Origin: Streptomyces canus
GTDB taxonomy: Bacteria > Actinomycetota > Actinomycetes > Streptomycetales > Streptomycetaceae
Direction of reading: 5' to 3'
NCBI RefSeq assembly: GCF_030815415.1
Contig: NZ_JAUSWW010000001.1
Coordinates: 4,030,001 to 4,094,000, forward strand
DNA: 64,000 nucleotides
Program-made: the position numbers and the translations under genes
Shown here: positions 1 through 8,577 of the stretch, piece by piece
How positions within the stretch are numbered: position 1 is the first letter of the stretch
Layout: every line of letters begins with the position of its first letter
The notes under the pieces: generated by a model
Database searches by the model: none
Seen by the model: only the letters and a program-made list of their open reading frames with translations
What the model was told of the DNA's origin: nothing

Positions 1-643
1 GACCGGGCAGGTCGAGCAGGCCGGCGCTCAGCCAGTACCGGACGACGTCGTCCAGCTCCTCGTCGATCGCCGGGTGTTCGGGCAGGGCGTGGTTCTCGCG
101 CGGGGGCCGGGGGCCGGTGGCGAGGGCGCGCAGGAACTGGCGGGCGAAGACGAACTTGGAGCGCCCGTCGAAGGCGATGTGGTGGACGCCGACGACCAGG
201 GTGTGCCGGTCGGGTCCGTGCGTCAGCAGGGAGAAGGTGATGGGCGAGCGGGTGGTCAGGTCCCAGGGTCCGACCCGGTGCGCCCGGTACCAGTCGCGGG
301 CCGCGGCGAGCTCCTGCCCGGGTGCGGCCTCCATCCCCAACTCCTCGAACTGGAGCACGTCCGACGCCGGACGGATCGCCATCCGCGCCTCGGCCCCGTC
401 CGTGACCAGCCCTCTGAGCTGCGGATGATCCTCACACACGGCCAGGCACGCCGCCCGCACCCGCTCGGCGGTCACCCCACCGCTGATGAGCACCGACAGG
501 AACCCGCCGTTGATGGACCGCGGATGCAACTGCTGCTCCAGCCACATCGCCTCCTGCGCGGGAGACAACCGCACGAGCACCGGTCCCGCGCCGGACGCCC
601 GAGGGTCCGCCGCCCCCGTGACCTCCCGCACCGCCTCAGCCAC
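1..643 (-). CDS. NRPS condensation-domain protein (3' part beyond window)
   Basis: The reverse strand stays open from a GTG at 643 to the left edge, about 214 codons. The translation opens with a typical C-domain N-terminus (SPAQEAMWLEQQLHP) and reaches the condensation catalytic motif as HHIAFDGRS, so the second catalytic His is present. Condensation domains join an aminoacyl or acyl donor to an acceptor on carrier proteins. The GTG overlaps the stop of the upstream adenylation gene by 8 nt, which indicates translational coupling and a shared pathway. Nothing visible shows whether this is a free-standing C domain or the first domain of a longer NRPS, because the rest lies outside the window. 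Domain call is firm; product unknown. Confidence 0.85.
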   Translation of the reverse strand, partial: MAEAVREVTGAADPRASGAGPVLVRLSPAQEAMWLEQQLHPRSINGGFLSVLISGGVTAERVRAACLAVCEDHPQLRGLVTDGAEARMAIRPASDVLQFEELGMEAAPGQELAAARDWYRAHRVGPWDLTTRSPITFSLLTHGPDRHTLVVGVHHIAFDGRSKFVFARQFLRALATGPRPPRENHALPEHPAIDEELDDVVRYWLSAGLLDLPG

Positions 644-2144
644 CCGATCCCCCCGCCCCCACCGCGTCCGGCAGTTCGCGGCGGGCGAGCTTGCCGTTGG
701 CCGTCAGGGGGAGCTCGGGGACGAGGACGAAGCGGGCCGGGACCATGTAGTCGGGCAGGGCGGCCGCACAGGCCGTGCGCAACGCGCCGACGTCGGGGGC
801 CCCATCCTCGCCCGCCGGGACGACGTAGGCCTGCAGCGCGGTCGTGCGGTCCCTGCCGAGGCCGACGACGGCGACCCGGCGCACCCCGGGGACCCGGCTC
901 AGCACGGCCTCGACCTCGCCCGGCTCCACGCGGTACCCGCGGACCTTGAGCTGGTCGTCGATACGGCCGACGAAGTGCAGCAGGCCGTCCTCCAGGCGCA
1001 CGAGATCGCCGGTGAGGTAGCCGCGCCGGGTGCCGCCGTCGACGTACGGCAGCTCTGGGAACCGTTCCCCGGTCAGCCGCTCGTCGCCGAGGTAGCCCGT
1101 GGCCAGGCAGCGGCCGGTGACGACGAGTTCGGCCTCCTCGCCCTCGGCGAAGGGTCCGAGGACGCCGTCCCGCAGCCGCAGCAGCCCGGCGCCGGCCACG
1201 GAGCCGCCGAGCGGCGGATGCGCGGGCCACCGGGCCGGGTCCCGGGGCAGCCGGTACTCGGTGACGACATGCGTCTCGCTGGGCCCGTACTGATTGACCA
1301 GCGTCGCGTCCAGGCCCGTGAACAGCGCGCGCACCTCGTCGTTGACGACGAGCCGCTCGCCCGCGACGACGACCTCCCGCAGCGCGGGCAGCCGATGACC
1401 GGTCACCGGCACCGCGACGGCCAGCGCGTGCAGGGACGTCACCGGCAGGAAGGCGCGGGCGATGGCGTACCGCTCCAGCACGGCGGCGAGCAGGAACGGG
1501 TCGCGGCGGGTGATGTCGTCGACCACGACCAGCGGCGCGCCCGCGGCCCAGGCCGCCGCCAGCTCCTGGAACCCGACGTCGAACCCGACGGACGCGGCAT
1601 GCAGCGTGCGCGGCACCTCGCCCCGCTCCCACCCGTCCAGATGCCAGCCGGCCAGCCCCTCGAGAACCACCGGCGCGACCGCCACGCACTTGGGCGTCCC
1701 CGTGGAACCGGAGGTGGCGACGACGTAGGCGACAGGGCCGCTCCGGTCGGCCGCCCTTTCCTTGGTCACGCCCGGCGTCTCGACCCCGAGTGTTATCACC
1801 TCCGGAGCGAGGTCGACGGATGGCGGGGCGTCGGTCAGGGTCAGCCGGACGTCCGCCGCGTCGATGATCCGGTCCAGGCGGTCGGCCGGCAGCCCCGGGT
1901 CCAGGGCGACGACCGCCGCTCCCGTACGCCAGACACCGAGCACGGCCGCGCACCGCCACCAGCCGCGCCCCGCCAGCACCCCGACGGACGCGCCGGGCGC
2001 CACGCCCCGTTCGGCGAGGACGGCCGCGATCCGGGCGGAGGCGGCGTCCAATTGGGCGTACGTGTACTCGGTGTCCTCGTGCACCACCGCGACCCGGTCC
2101 GCGTACGTCTCGCACGCGGCGACCAGCAGCTCGGTGAGCGGCAT
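636..2144 (-). CDS. Free-standing NRPS adenylation domain (amino-acid-AMP ligase)
   Basis: A 502-residue protein that is only an adenylation domain: A3-like ATSGSTGTPK, A4 region FDVGFQEL with the amino-group-binding Asp, A5 NQYGPSE, A7 YLTGDL, A8 GRIDDQLKVRGYRVEPGE and A10 TANGKL with the catalytic Lys. It ends directly after A10, with no carrier or condensation domain. Aligned by eye to GrsA, the specificity pocket reads about D-V-Q-F-V-A-Q-V-V, closest to proline-type codes as I remember them; this is inference. The ATG at 2144 shares one base with the stop of the asparagine-synthetase-like gene (TGATG), so the two are coupled. It should activate an amino acid for a carrier protein encoded elsewhere. 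Confidence 0.88.
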   Translation of the reverse strand: MPLTELLVAACETYADRVAVVHEDTEYTYAQLDAASARIAAVLAERGVAPGASVGVLAGRGWWRCAAVLGVWRTGAAVVALDPGLPADRLDRIIDAADVRLTLTDAPPSVDLAPEVITLGVETPGVTKERAADRSGPVAYVVATSGSTGTPKCVAVAPVVLEGLAGWHLDGWERGEVPRTLHAASVGFDVGFQELAAAWAAGAPLVVVDDITRRDPFLLAAVLERYAIARAFLPVTSLHALAVAVPVTGHRLPALREVVVAGERLVVNDEVRALFTGLDATLVNQYGPSETHVVTEYRLPRDPARWPAHPPLGGSVAGAGLLRLRDGVLGPFAEGEEAELVVTGRCLATGYLGDERLTGERFPELPYVDGGTRRGYLTGDLVRLEDGLLHFVGRIDDQLKVRGYRVEPGEVEAVLSRVPGVRRVAVVGLGRDRTTALQAYVVPAGEDGAPDVGALRTACAAALPDYMVPARFVLVPELPLTANGKLARRELPDAVGAGGSGG

Positions 2145-3982
2145 CAGAGCTCGACCCGTACGCCGGACTCGAACCAGTGGTCCAGCTGCACGGCCGCCTC
2201 GATGCTCATCCGGGTCACCCCGGCCCGCAGCCCGTAGGTGGGGTCGGTCAGCACGGACTCGACGCGCGCGGGGTCGAGCAGGTCGTTCACCCGGGCCCCG
2301 GGCCGCTCGGTGATCTCCTTCAGCTGGGCGCGCAGCGCGGTGCGGTAGGCGGGGTCCTGAACCGTCGGGTACGGCGACTTCTTGCGCTGGAGGACCGCCT
2401 CCGGCAGCAGGTCCCGGACCGCGGCCCGCAGCAGGCTCTTCTCCCGCCCGTCGGCGACCTTCATCTCCCACGGCACGTTGTAGACGTACTCGGCGAGTTC
2501 GTGGTCGCAGAACGGCACCCGGCCCTCGATGGACGCGGCCATCCCGAGGCGGTCCTTGCGGTCGAGGATGACCCGCAGATAGCGGGTCATGTTGAGGTAC
2601 GTGATCTCCCGCATCCGGCGTTCGTGCGCGGACTCCTCACCGCTCAGCGGAACCTCGGCGACGGCCTCCTCGTAGCGGTCCCGGGTGTACCCGGCGAAGT
2701 CGAGCTCGTGGTAGAGCTCCCGGTCCAGGAGTCCGGACAGGAACTCCATCTGGTGCGAGGCGCCGAGCCAGGGGAAGGTCCTGGACTTCACGTAGAACGG
2801 GTCGTGGAACCACATGTAGCCGCCGAACAGCTCGTCCGAGCCGTCCCCGGTGAGGGTGACCGTGCAGAAGCGGCGGACCTCCTGGGAGAGCCGGTACAGC
2901 GACACGTACATGTCGAGTCCGGCGACGGGCCGCTCATGGGCGCGCACCACGGCCGCCTGGGCCTCGCGGTCGGCCAGGTGGTCCCGGTCGACCAGCAGCT
3001 CGCGGTGCTCGCTGCCCAGGTGCGCGGCCATCTTGGCGACGTAGGGGGCGTCCGGGGAGTCGTGCACCTCGTCGGGGCGGAAGTTCTCCAGGTGGTAGGC
3101 GAACTCCATGGAGAAGGTCTGGAGCCGGTCGCCGCCGCCGAGTGAGCGGTTGACCAGGGCGCAGACCGCGCTGGAGTCCAGGCCGCCGGAGAGCATCGAG
3201 GAGATCGGCACGTCCGAGATCACCTGGCGCCGGACGATGTCCTCCAGCATCTCGCGCACGGTCCGTTCCGTGGTGGCGAGGTCGTCGGTGTGCTCGCGCG
3301 GGGTGAAGTTCCAGTAGCGGGCGCGGCTGACGCCGGCGCGCGAGTAGCGGACGACCTCGCCCGGGATCACCTCCCGGGTGTGCCGGAACACCGACAGGCC
3401 CGGGGTGGGGGTGAAGGACAGCGCCTCCAGCAGTCCGGTCCGGTCCACGACCGGCTCGACCAGGCCGGTGGCGAACAGCGCCTTGGGTTCGGAGCCGAAC
3501 GCGAAGCCGTCCGGGGTCTCGGCGTAGAACAGCGGGTAGATGCCGAAGCGGTCGCGGATCAGGACCAGTTCCTCGGTCCGTACGTCCCACACGGCGAAGG
3601 CGAACATGCCGCGCAGCCGTTCGGCGCAGGCCGGGCCCCACTCCTGGTAGGCGCGCAGCACCACCTCGGTGTCGCTGCGGTCGCGGAACTCATGTCCGCG
3701 GCCGCGCAGTTCGGCGCGCAGTTCGGCGAAGTTGAAGACCTCGCCGGTGTAGTTGAGCACGACGGTCTCGCGGCCCGCCGCGTCGGTGGCGACGGCGGGC
3801 TGGTGTCCGCCCGACAGATCGACCACGGCGAGCCGGCGGGGCACGAACAGGGCTCTCGGAGAGGACCACTCGCTGACTTCGTCCGGACCGCGCAGTGCGA
3901 GCGCGCCACGCATCGACTCGACCAGGTCTGAGCGGTGCGCGAGGTCCTGGGTGAAGGAGACAAGGCCGACTATGCCGCACAT
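2144..3982 (-). CDS. Asparagine synthetase B-like glutamine amidotransferase
   Basis: 612 residues, normal AsnB length. The start at 3982 gives MCGIVGL, placing the class II glutamine-amidotransferase nucleophile Cys right after Met. An ATG farther upstream at 4054 would bury that Cys, so it was rejected. The C-terminal synthetase half has the PP-loop SGGLDSS near residue 265. The family uses glutamine and ATP to amidate a carboxylate (aspartate to asparagine in housekeeping enzymes), and relatives act in natural-product clusters. Coupling to a lone A domain and a C-domain gene suggests a biosynthetic amidation role here. It heads the minus-strand operon; the 243-bp gap to the divergent uridine-kinase-like gene must hold its promoter. 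Confidence 0.88.
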   Translation of the reverse strand: MCGIVGLVSFTQDLAHRSDLVESMRGALALRGPDEVSEWSSPRALFVPRRLAVVDLSGGHQPAVATDAAGRETVVLNYTGEVFNFAELRAELRGRGHEFRDRSDTEVVLRAYQEWGPACAERLRGMFAFAVWDVRTEELVLIRDRFGIYPLFYAETPDGFAFGSEPKALFATGLVEPVVDRTGLLEALSFTPTPGLSVFRHTREVIPGEVVRYSRAGVSRARYWNFTPREHTDDLATTERTVREMLEDIVRRQVISDVPISSMLSGGLDSSAVCALVNRSLGGGDRLQTFSMEFAYHLENFRPDEVHDSPDAPYVAKMAAHLGSEHRELLVDRDHLADREAQAAVVRAHERPVAGLDMYVSLYRLSQEVRRFCTVTLTGDGSDELFGGYMWFHDPFYVKSRTFPWLGASHQMEFLSGLLDRELYHELDFAGYTRDRYEEAVAEVPLSGEESAHERRMREITYLNMTRYLRVILDRKDRLGMAASIEGRVPFCDHELAEYVYNVPWEMKVADGREKSLLRAAVRDLLPEAVLQRKKSPYPTVQDPAYRTALRAQLKEITERPGARVNDLLDPARVESVLTDPTYGLRAGVTRMSIEAAVQLDHWFESGVRVEL

Positions 3983-4225
3983 GGAAAGAACGCTCCCAGC
4001 GTCGCGTGCAGGGTGACGAAGGCGAGGATCACGCGCGACGCACCCGTGCGTCACCCCGGTTGGCAGCTAGTTGCCAGGTCTGGTGCTGTGGCTTCCCTAC
4101 GGCCTCTGCGTGATCCACCTACGGTGACCGGTGCGGCACCGAAGGTGGTCGCCGATGTGACGCGCACTGCAAAGCCGGTCCGCGGGGTCGATGAACAGCG
4201 GGTGAATGCCGCACACTGGTGTCCC

Positions 4226-4864
4226 GTGAGTTCCCCTTCGTCCATACCGACGCGAGTCGTGCTGCTCTGCGGCCCCTCCGGCTCCGGCAAGTCCCTTCTC
4301 GCGGCCCGTTCCGGTCTTCCGGTCCTCAGGCTCGACGACTTCTACAAGGAGGGCGACGACCCGACTCTGCCGCTGGTGGCGGGGAGCTCCGACATCGACT
4401 GGGACCACCCGGAGTCCTGGGACGCGGACGTGGCCGTCGCGGCGATCGTCGAGCTGTGCGGCACGGGTCGTACGGACGTCCCCCAGTACGACATCTCGCT
4501 GAGCGCCCGCACCGGCGCGGAGACCGTCGACATCGGCCGGACCCCGCTGTTCATCGCCGAGGGCATCTTCGCCGCGGAGATCGTCACGCGCTGCCAGGAG
4601 CTGGGCGTGCTGGCCGACGCCCTGTGTCTGAGCCGCGGTCCCGTGCAGACGTTCCGGCGCCGGTTCCTGCGGGACCTCAGGGAGGGCCGCAAGTCGGTGC
4701 CGTTCCTGCTGCGCCGCGGCTGGCGGCTGATGCGGCAGGAACGCACGATCATCTCCCGGCAGACCGCGCTCGGCGCCCACGCGTGCGACAAGGACGAGGC
4801 GCTGGGCCGGCTGGCCGCGGCCGCGGCGGGACGCCGTCCGGCGGCTTCGACGCCGGCGGGCTGA
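4226..4864 (+). CDS. Uridine-kinase-like P-loop protein
   Basis: 212 residues with a Walker A loop GPSGSGKS near residue 15, followed by LDDFYKEGDDPTLP, the acceptor-site pattern of the uridine kinase/phosphoribulokinase family, and DWDHPESWD. This family phosphorylates uridine or cytidine with ATP or GTP in pyrimidine salvage, in the cytosol. I chose the GTG at 4226 because it begins just before the first strand (VVLLCGPSG). An in-frame GTG at 4202 would add eight residues. It stands alone, divergent from the asparagine-synthetase-like operon and 31 bp ahead of a lipoprotein gene. Substrate is inferred from the family only. Confidence 0.8.
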   Translation: MSSPSSIPTRVVLLCGPSGSGKSLLAARSGLPVLRLDDFYKEGDDPTLPLVAGSSDIDWDHPESWDADVAVAAIVELCGTGRTDVPQYDISLSARTGAETVDIGRTPLFIAEGIFAAEIVTRCQELGVLADALCLSRGPVQTFRRRFLRDLREGRKSVPFLLRRGWRLMRQERTIISRQTALGAHACDKDEALGRLAAAAAGRRPAASTPAG

Positions 4865-4895
4865 ACGTCTGCGGCGCCTTCGGCGTCGTAGGGCC

Positions 4896-5234
4896 ATGAC
4901 GATCACACGTGGAACCCTGCTCGTGGCGGCCGCGGTGCTGCTGGCCGCCACCGGATGCGCGGACGGCGCGGACGGCGAGGCCGCGGCCTCCTGCTCGGGC
5001 CTGGTGACCTACGACAGCCGCGGCTATCTGCCCACCGAGGAGACCGGCTTCGCCGTCGGCGAGCGGCTGGGCACCGCCACGGTCGAGGCCTGCGACGACA
5101 CCGGCGACGGCGTGGACAACGGCAGCCCCGGACGCAGGACGGGCGCGTACGTCGTGCGGGGTGTCGATCCGGCGGAGGCCATCGCCGTAGGCGACAGCGC
5201 GGCCGGGACGGAGCTCGTGCGGGTCCACCGCTGA
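4896..5234 (+). CDS. Small secreted lipoprotein, unknown function
   Basis: 112 residues. The N-terminus is a lipoprotein signal (TRGTLLVAAAVLLAATGC) with a LAATGC lipobox, so the mature protein should be lipidated and held on the outside of the membrane. The rest is acidic, with two more Cys (SCSG and EACDD) that could form a disulfide, and no motif I recognise. Similar short lipoproteins (I believe the DUF6281 type) sit beside sigma-factor genes in streptomycetes. It converges on the sigQ-like gene and ends at a strong hairpin. Confidence 0.7.
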   Translation: MTITRGTLLVAAAVLLAATGCADGADGEAAASCSGLVTYDSRGYLPTEETGFAVGERLGTATVEACDDTGDGVDNGSPGRRTGAYVVRGVDPAEAIAVGDSAAGTELVRVHR

Positions 5235-5239
5235 CCACA

Positions 5240-5292
5240 CACCAAAGCGGAACCGGACGGGCCCCCCGGCCCTCCAGTCCCGCTTTTTGGTG
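5240..5292. terminator. Hairpin terminator between lipoprotein and sigQ-like genes
   Basis: Imperfect inverted repeat: CACCAAAGCGGA near 5240-5251 pairs with TCCCGCTTTTTGGTG at about 5278-5292, with an internal GC-rich loop. It lies in the convergent gap just past the lipoprotein stop, where a bidirectional terminator is expected. Confidence 0.55.
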
Positions 5293-5376
5293 CTTCCCCC
5301 GTGGTGGTGCTTCCCCCGCTTTCCCCCCGGTGGTGCTTCCCCCGTGGAACCCCCCGGTACTGCTCCCCCCGAACCC

Positions 5377-6121
5377 TCAGGCGACAAGCTCCCCGAAGGC
5401 GTCTTCCTCGTCACGGCCGAAGCTGAGGACCTCGTCCTCGCGCAGCCGGCGGAGCGACCGCCAGATGCTGGACTTCACCGTGCCGACACTGATGTCGAGG
5501 ATTGTCCGCGATCTCCGGGTCGGTGCGGCCCTCGTAGTAACGAAGGACCAGCATCGTCCGCTGGAGTTCGGGCAGCCGGGCCAGCGCCTGCCACAGGACC
5601 GCACGCAGCTCGGTGCCGCGCATCGCGTCCGTGTCGCCGGGCGTCTCCGGCAGTTCCTCGGTCGGGTACTCGTTCAGCTTGCGGCGGCGCCACGCGCTGA
5701 TGTGCAGATTCGTCATCGTCCGGCGGAGGTATCCCCCGACGGCCGCCTTGTCGCTGATCCGGTCCCATGCCCGGTACGTCGAGAACAGCGCGCTCTGGAG
5801 CAGGTCCTCGGCCTCGAAGCGGTCACCGGTCAGGTGGTAGGCGGTTGCGTACAGGGAGGCGCGGCGCTCCTGAACGTAGGCGGTGAACTCCGCCTCCGAC
5901 AGCGAACGACGCTCCCCCGTGTCCTCCCTGTACGCGCTTCCCCCGTGTGCTTCCCCCGTGAAACCGTCAACCACCGTCATGTACGCGGTGTGCTGACGCC
6001 CAGCGCCGCGAGCGCACCCCCGCCCGCTCACGGCGCCGGACTTCTCGGAACCCCGGCCCCCGTTCACGTCGTGCAGACGCGTGATCACTGCGCTGGTGCT
6101 GTTGCTGTGCAGCGTGTTCAT
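5377..6121 (-). pseudogene. sigQ: SigQ-like ECF sigma factor with an apparent +1 frameshift
   Basis: Sigma region 2 is intact in the first frame (LYATAYHLTGDRFEAEDLLQ, then YLRRTMTNLHISAWRRR) and region 4 begins normally as RTDPEIAD. At about 5502-5504 the frame is lost: reverse-strand GCGGACAATCCTCGACATC carries one A too many. The adjacent frame continues perfectly as ILDISVGTVKSSIWRSLRRL to a stop at 5377. Removing one A gives a complete SigE-family factor. As read, the product loses the region 4 recognition helix. Position and polarity match sigQ, the divergent neighbour of afsQ1 in S. coelicolor. The start is uncertain: ATG 6121 (MNTLHS) or ATG 5980 (MTVVDG). It is either a sequencing error or a real inactivation. 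Confidence 0.75.
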
Positions 6122-6228
6122 CTCGCGCCCCCCGTCGTGGACTTCCGGTGTTCTGCTTGCCCAGGCTGTGCTTCCTTGCCTGTGCCGAGAATCTTGCCCT
6201 CGCACCTTCATGACCGTGTCCGCCGACT

Positions 6229-6244
6229 GTCACAGACCTGTCAC
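6229..6244. promoter_or_regulatory. AfsQ1-type box in the sigQ-afsQ1 intergenic region
   Basis: GTCAC AGACCT GTCAC, a direct repeat of GTCAC with 6-bp spacing. It matches the published AfsQ1 recognition pattern GTnAC-n6-GTnAC, lies between the divergent sigQ-like and afsQ1 genes and is 109 bp before afsQ1. It probably mediates autoregulation and sigQ control. Confidence 0.7.
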
Positions 6245-6352
6245 AGGGGTCGGCCTCAGGGAAGACACAGCTTGGTCACAGAGAGCAGCGCTACACGTAC
6301 GTACCTGTACAGGTGTCGATACCGCACCCCGCCATGGGCCAGAATGAGCCCC

Positions 6353-7030
6353 GTGCCTTCCCTGTTGCTGATCGAGGACGACGACGCCATCCGTACGGCC
6401 CTGGAGCTGTCTCTGACGCGCCAGGGTCACCGGGTTGCCACGGCTGCCACCGGCGAGGACGGCCTGAAGCTGCTGCGTGAGCAGCGGCCGGACCTGATCG
6501 TGCTGGATGTGATGCTGCCCGGCATCGATGGTTTCGAGGTGTGCCGGCGCATCCGGCGCACGGACCAGCTGCCGATCATTCTGCTGACCGCTCGCAGCGA
6601 CGACATCGACATCGTCGTCGGACTGGAGTCCGGCGCCGACGACTATGTCGTCAAACCGATCCAGGGGCGGGTGCTGGACGCCCGGATCCGGGCCGTGCTG
6701 CGGCGCGGGGAACGCGAGTCGACCGACGCGGCGAGCTTCGGCTCCCTGGTCATCGACCGCGCGGCGATGACCGTCACGAAGAACGGCGAGGACCTCCAGC
6801 TCACGCCCACCGAGCTCAGGCTGCTCCTGGAGCTGAGCCGACGGCCCGGCCAGGCCCTGTCGCGGCAGCAGTTGCTGCGGCTGGTCTGGGAGCACGACTA
6901 CCTCGGTGACTCGCGCCTGGTGGACGCCTGTGTCCAGCGGCTGCGCGCCAAGGTCGAGGACGTTCCGTCGTCCCCGACACTGATCCGCACGGTCCGTGGT
7001 GTCGGCTACCGGCTGGACACGCCTCAGTGA
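6353..7030 (+). CDS. afsQ1: AfsQ1 response regulator (OmpR/PhoB family)
   Basis: 225 residues. The receiver domain has the acidic pair in LLIEDDD, the phospho-acceptor Asp in LIVLDVMLPG, the conserved Thr in ILLTARS and the Lys in YVVKP. The second half is a winged-helix DNA-binding domain (LTPTELRLLLELSRRPGQ, VRGVGYRL). In S. coelicolor AfsQ1 activates antibiotic genes and sigQ in response to nitrogen conditions. The GTG at 6353 is preferred because it starts exactly at the receiver fold; an ATG three codons upstream (6344) is possible. The stop overlaps the histidine kinase start (GTGA), and a GTCAC direct repeat lies upstream. Confidence 0.92.
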   Translation: MPSLLLIEDDDAIRTALELSLTRQGHRVATAATGEDGLKLLREQRPDLIVLDVMLPGIDGFEVCRRIRRTDQLPIILLTARSDDIDIVVGLESGADDYVVKPIQGRVLDARIRAVLRRGERESTDAASFGSLVIDRAAMTVTKNGEDLQLTPTELRLLLELSRRPGQALSRQQLLRLVWEHDYLGDSRLVDACVQRLRAKVEDVPSSPTLIRTVRGVGYRLDTPQ

Positions 7031-8577
7031 CCCAAGCGCAAGGGGGGATCCGCGGCTGGGCCGCGGCTCGCAAGGGACATCTGACACGACTGCGCTTCAC
7101 CAGTCTGCGGCTGCGGCTCGTCGTGGTCTTCGGACTCGTGGCGCTCACCGCCGCGGTGTCCGCGTCCGGGATCGCCTACTGGCTCAACCGCGAGGCGGTG
7201 CTCACCCGCACCCAGGACGCGGTGCTGCGCGACTTCCAGCAGGAGATGCAGAACCACGCGGGTCTGCTGCCGGAGCTCCCCGAGCGGTACGAACTCCAGC
7301 GCACCGCGCAGAACATGGCCAACAGCAGCCAGCGCTTCAGCGTGCTGCTCGTCGCGAAGGGCTCCGACGGCGAGGCGCTGTACGCCAACTCCGGTGCCCT
7401 GAACGGCTTCTCGGTCCAGGACGTCCCCGAGTCGCTGCGGGCCGCGGTGAACGAGACGCAGGAGGTCGACTCCTCCAACAAGTACGCGTACCACCTGTAC
7501 TGGCAGCGGATCGTCGACGACGGCACCCCGTATCTCGTGGCCGGCACCAAGGTCATCAACGGCGGCACCACCGGCTACATGCTCAAGTCGCTGGAGCCGG
7601 AGGCGAAGGACCTCAACTCCCTTGCCTGGTCGCTCGGTATCGCCACCGGTCTCGCGCTGATCGGCTCGGCGCTGCTCGCGCAGGCCGCCGCCACGACCGT
7701 ACTGAAGCCGGTGCACCGGCTCGGGGTCGCCGCCCGCCGGCTCGGCGAGGGCAAGCTGGACACCCGGCTGCGGGTGTCCGGCACCGATGAACTCGCGGAT
7801 CTGTCACGGACGTTCAACGACGCGGCCGAGGCCCTGGAGAAACGGGTCGACGACATGGCCGCGCGGGACGAGGCGTCCCGGCGGTTCGTCGCCGACATGA
7901 GCCATGAACTGCGGACGCCGCTCACCGCGATCACCGCCGTGACGGAGATCCTGGAGGAGGAGCTGGAGGCGGAGTCGGGTTCGATGGACCCGATGATCGA
8001 GCCGGCGGTACGGCTGGTGGTCAGCGAGACACGGCGCCTCAACGACCTCGTGGAGAACCTGATGGAGGTCACCCGCTTCGACGCGGGCACCGCCCGTCTC
8101 GTCCTGGACGATGTCGACGTCGCCGACCAGCTCACCGCCTGCCTCGACGCGCGGGCCTGGCTGGACGCGGTGGACCTGAACGCCGAACGCGGCATCCACG
8201 CCCGGCTCGACCCGCGCCGCCTGGACGTGATCATGGCGAACCTGGTCGGCAACGCGCTCAAGCACGGCGGTTCCCCGGTGCGGGTGGCGGTGCGTGCGGC
8301 GGACGATTCGGTCGTCATCGAGGTGCGGGACCACGGGCCCGGCATCCCCGAGGACGTTCTGCCGCACGTCTTCGACCGGTTCTACAAGGCGAGCGCGTCG
8401 CGCCCCCGCTCCGAGGGCAGCGGACTCGGCCTCTCCATCGCCCTGGAGAACGCCCACATCCACGGCGGCGGGATCACCGCCGCGAACTCCCCCGAGGGCG
8501 GCGCGGTCTTCACGCTGCGACTGCCCAGGGACGGGTCGGAGCTGGCGCAGGAGTGCGAGGCGGAGAAGAGCTCATGA
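7027..8577 (+). CDS. afsQ2: AfsQ2 sensor histidine kinase
   Basis: 516 residues, GTG start overlapping the afsQ1 stop by 4 nt. Order: transmembrane helix near residues 28-52 (LRLVVVFGLVALTAAVSASG), an extracytoplasmic sensor region of about 150 residues, a second helix near 200-222, a HAMP linker, the H-box MSHELRTPL with the phosphorylated His near 297, then N-box NLVGNALKHGG, G1 DHGPGIP and G2 GSGLGLSIA. It autophosphorylates on the His and passes phosphate to AfsQ1. The stop overlaps the next start (ATGA), so afsQ1, afsQ2 and the lipoprotein gene form one operon. Confidence 0.92.
   Translation: MTQAQGGIRGWAAARKGHLTRLRFTSLRLRLVVVFGLVALTAAVSASGIAYWLNREAVLTRTQDAVLRDFQQEMQNHAGLLPELPERYELQRTAQNMANSSQRFSVLLVAKGSDGEALYANSGALNGFSVQDVPESLRAAVNETQEVDSSNKYAYHLYWQRIVDDGTPYLVAGTKVINGGTTGYMLKSLEPEAKDLNSLAWSLGIATGLALIGSALLAQAAATTVLKPVHRLGVAARRLGEGKLDTRLRVSGTDELADLSRTFNDAAEALEKRVDDMAARDEASRRFVADMSHELRTPLTAITAVTEILEEELEAESGSMDPMIEPAVRLVVSETRRLNDLVENLMEVTRFDAGTARLVLDDVDVADQLTACLDARAWLDAVDLNAERGIHARLDPRRLDVIMANLVGNALKHGGSPVRVAVRAADDSVVIEVRDHGPGIPEDVLPHVFDRFYKASASRPRSEGSGLGLSIALENAHIHGGGITAANSPEGGAVFTLRLPRDGSELAQECEAEKSS

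Noticed and set aside
472..2115. 547-codon minus-strand frame overlapping the adenylation gene
   Set aside because: Arg/Gly-rich low-complexity translation typical of a GC-frame shadow; the real adenylation domain reads in another frame with all A motifs.
4029..4056. ATG at 4054 as start of the asparagine-synthetase-like gene
   Set aside because: It would put 24 residues before the Met-Cys that must become the N-terminal nucleophile.
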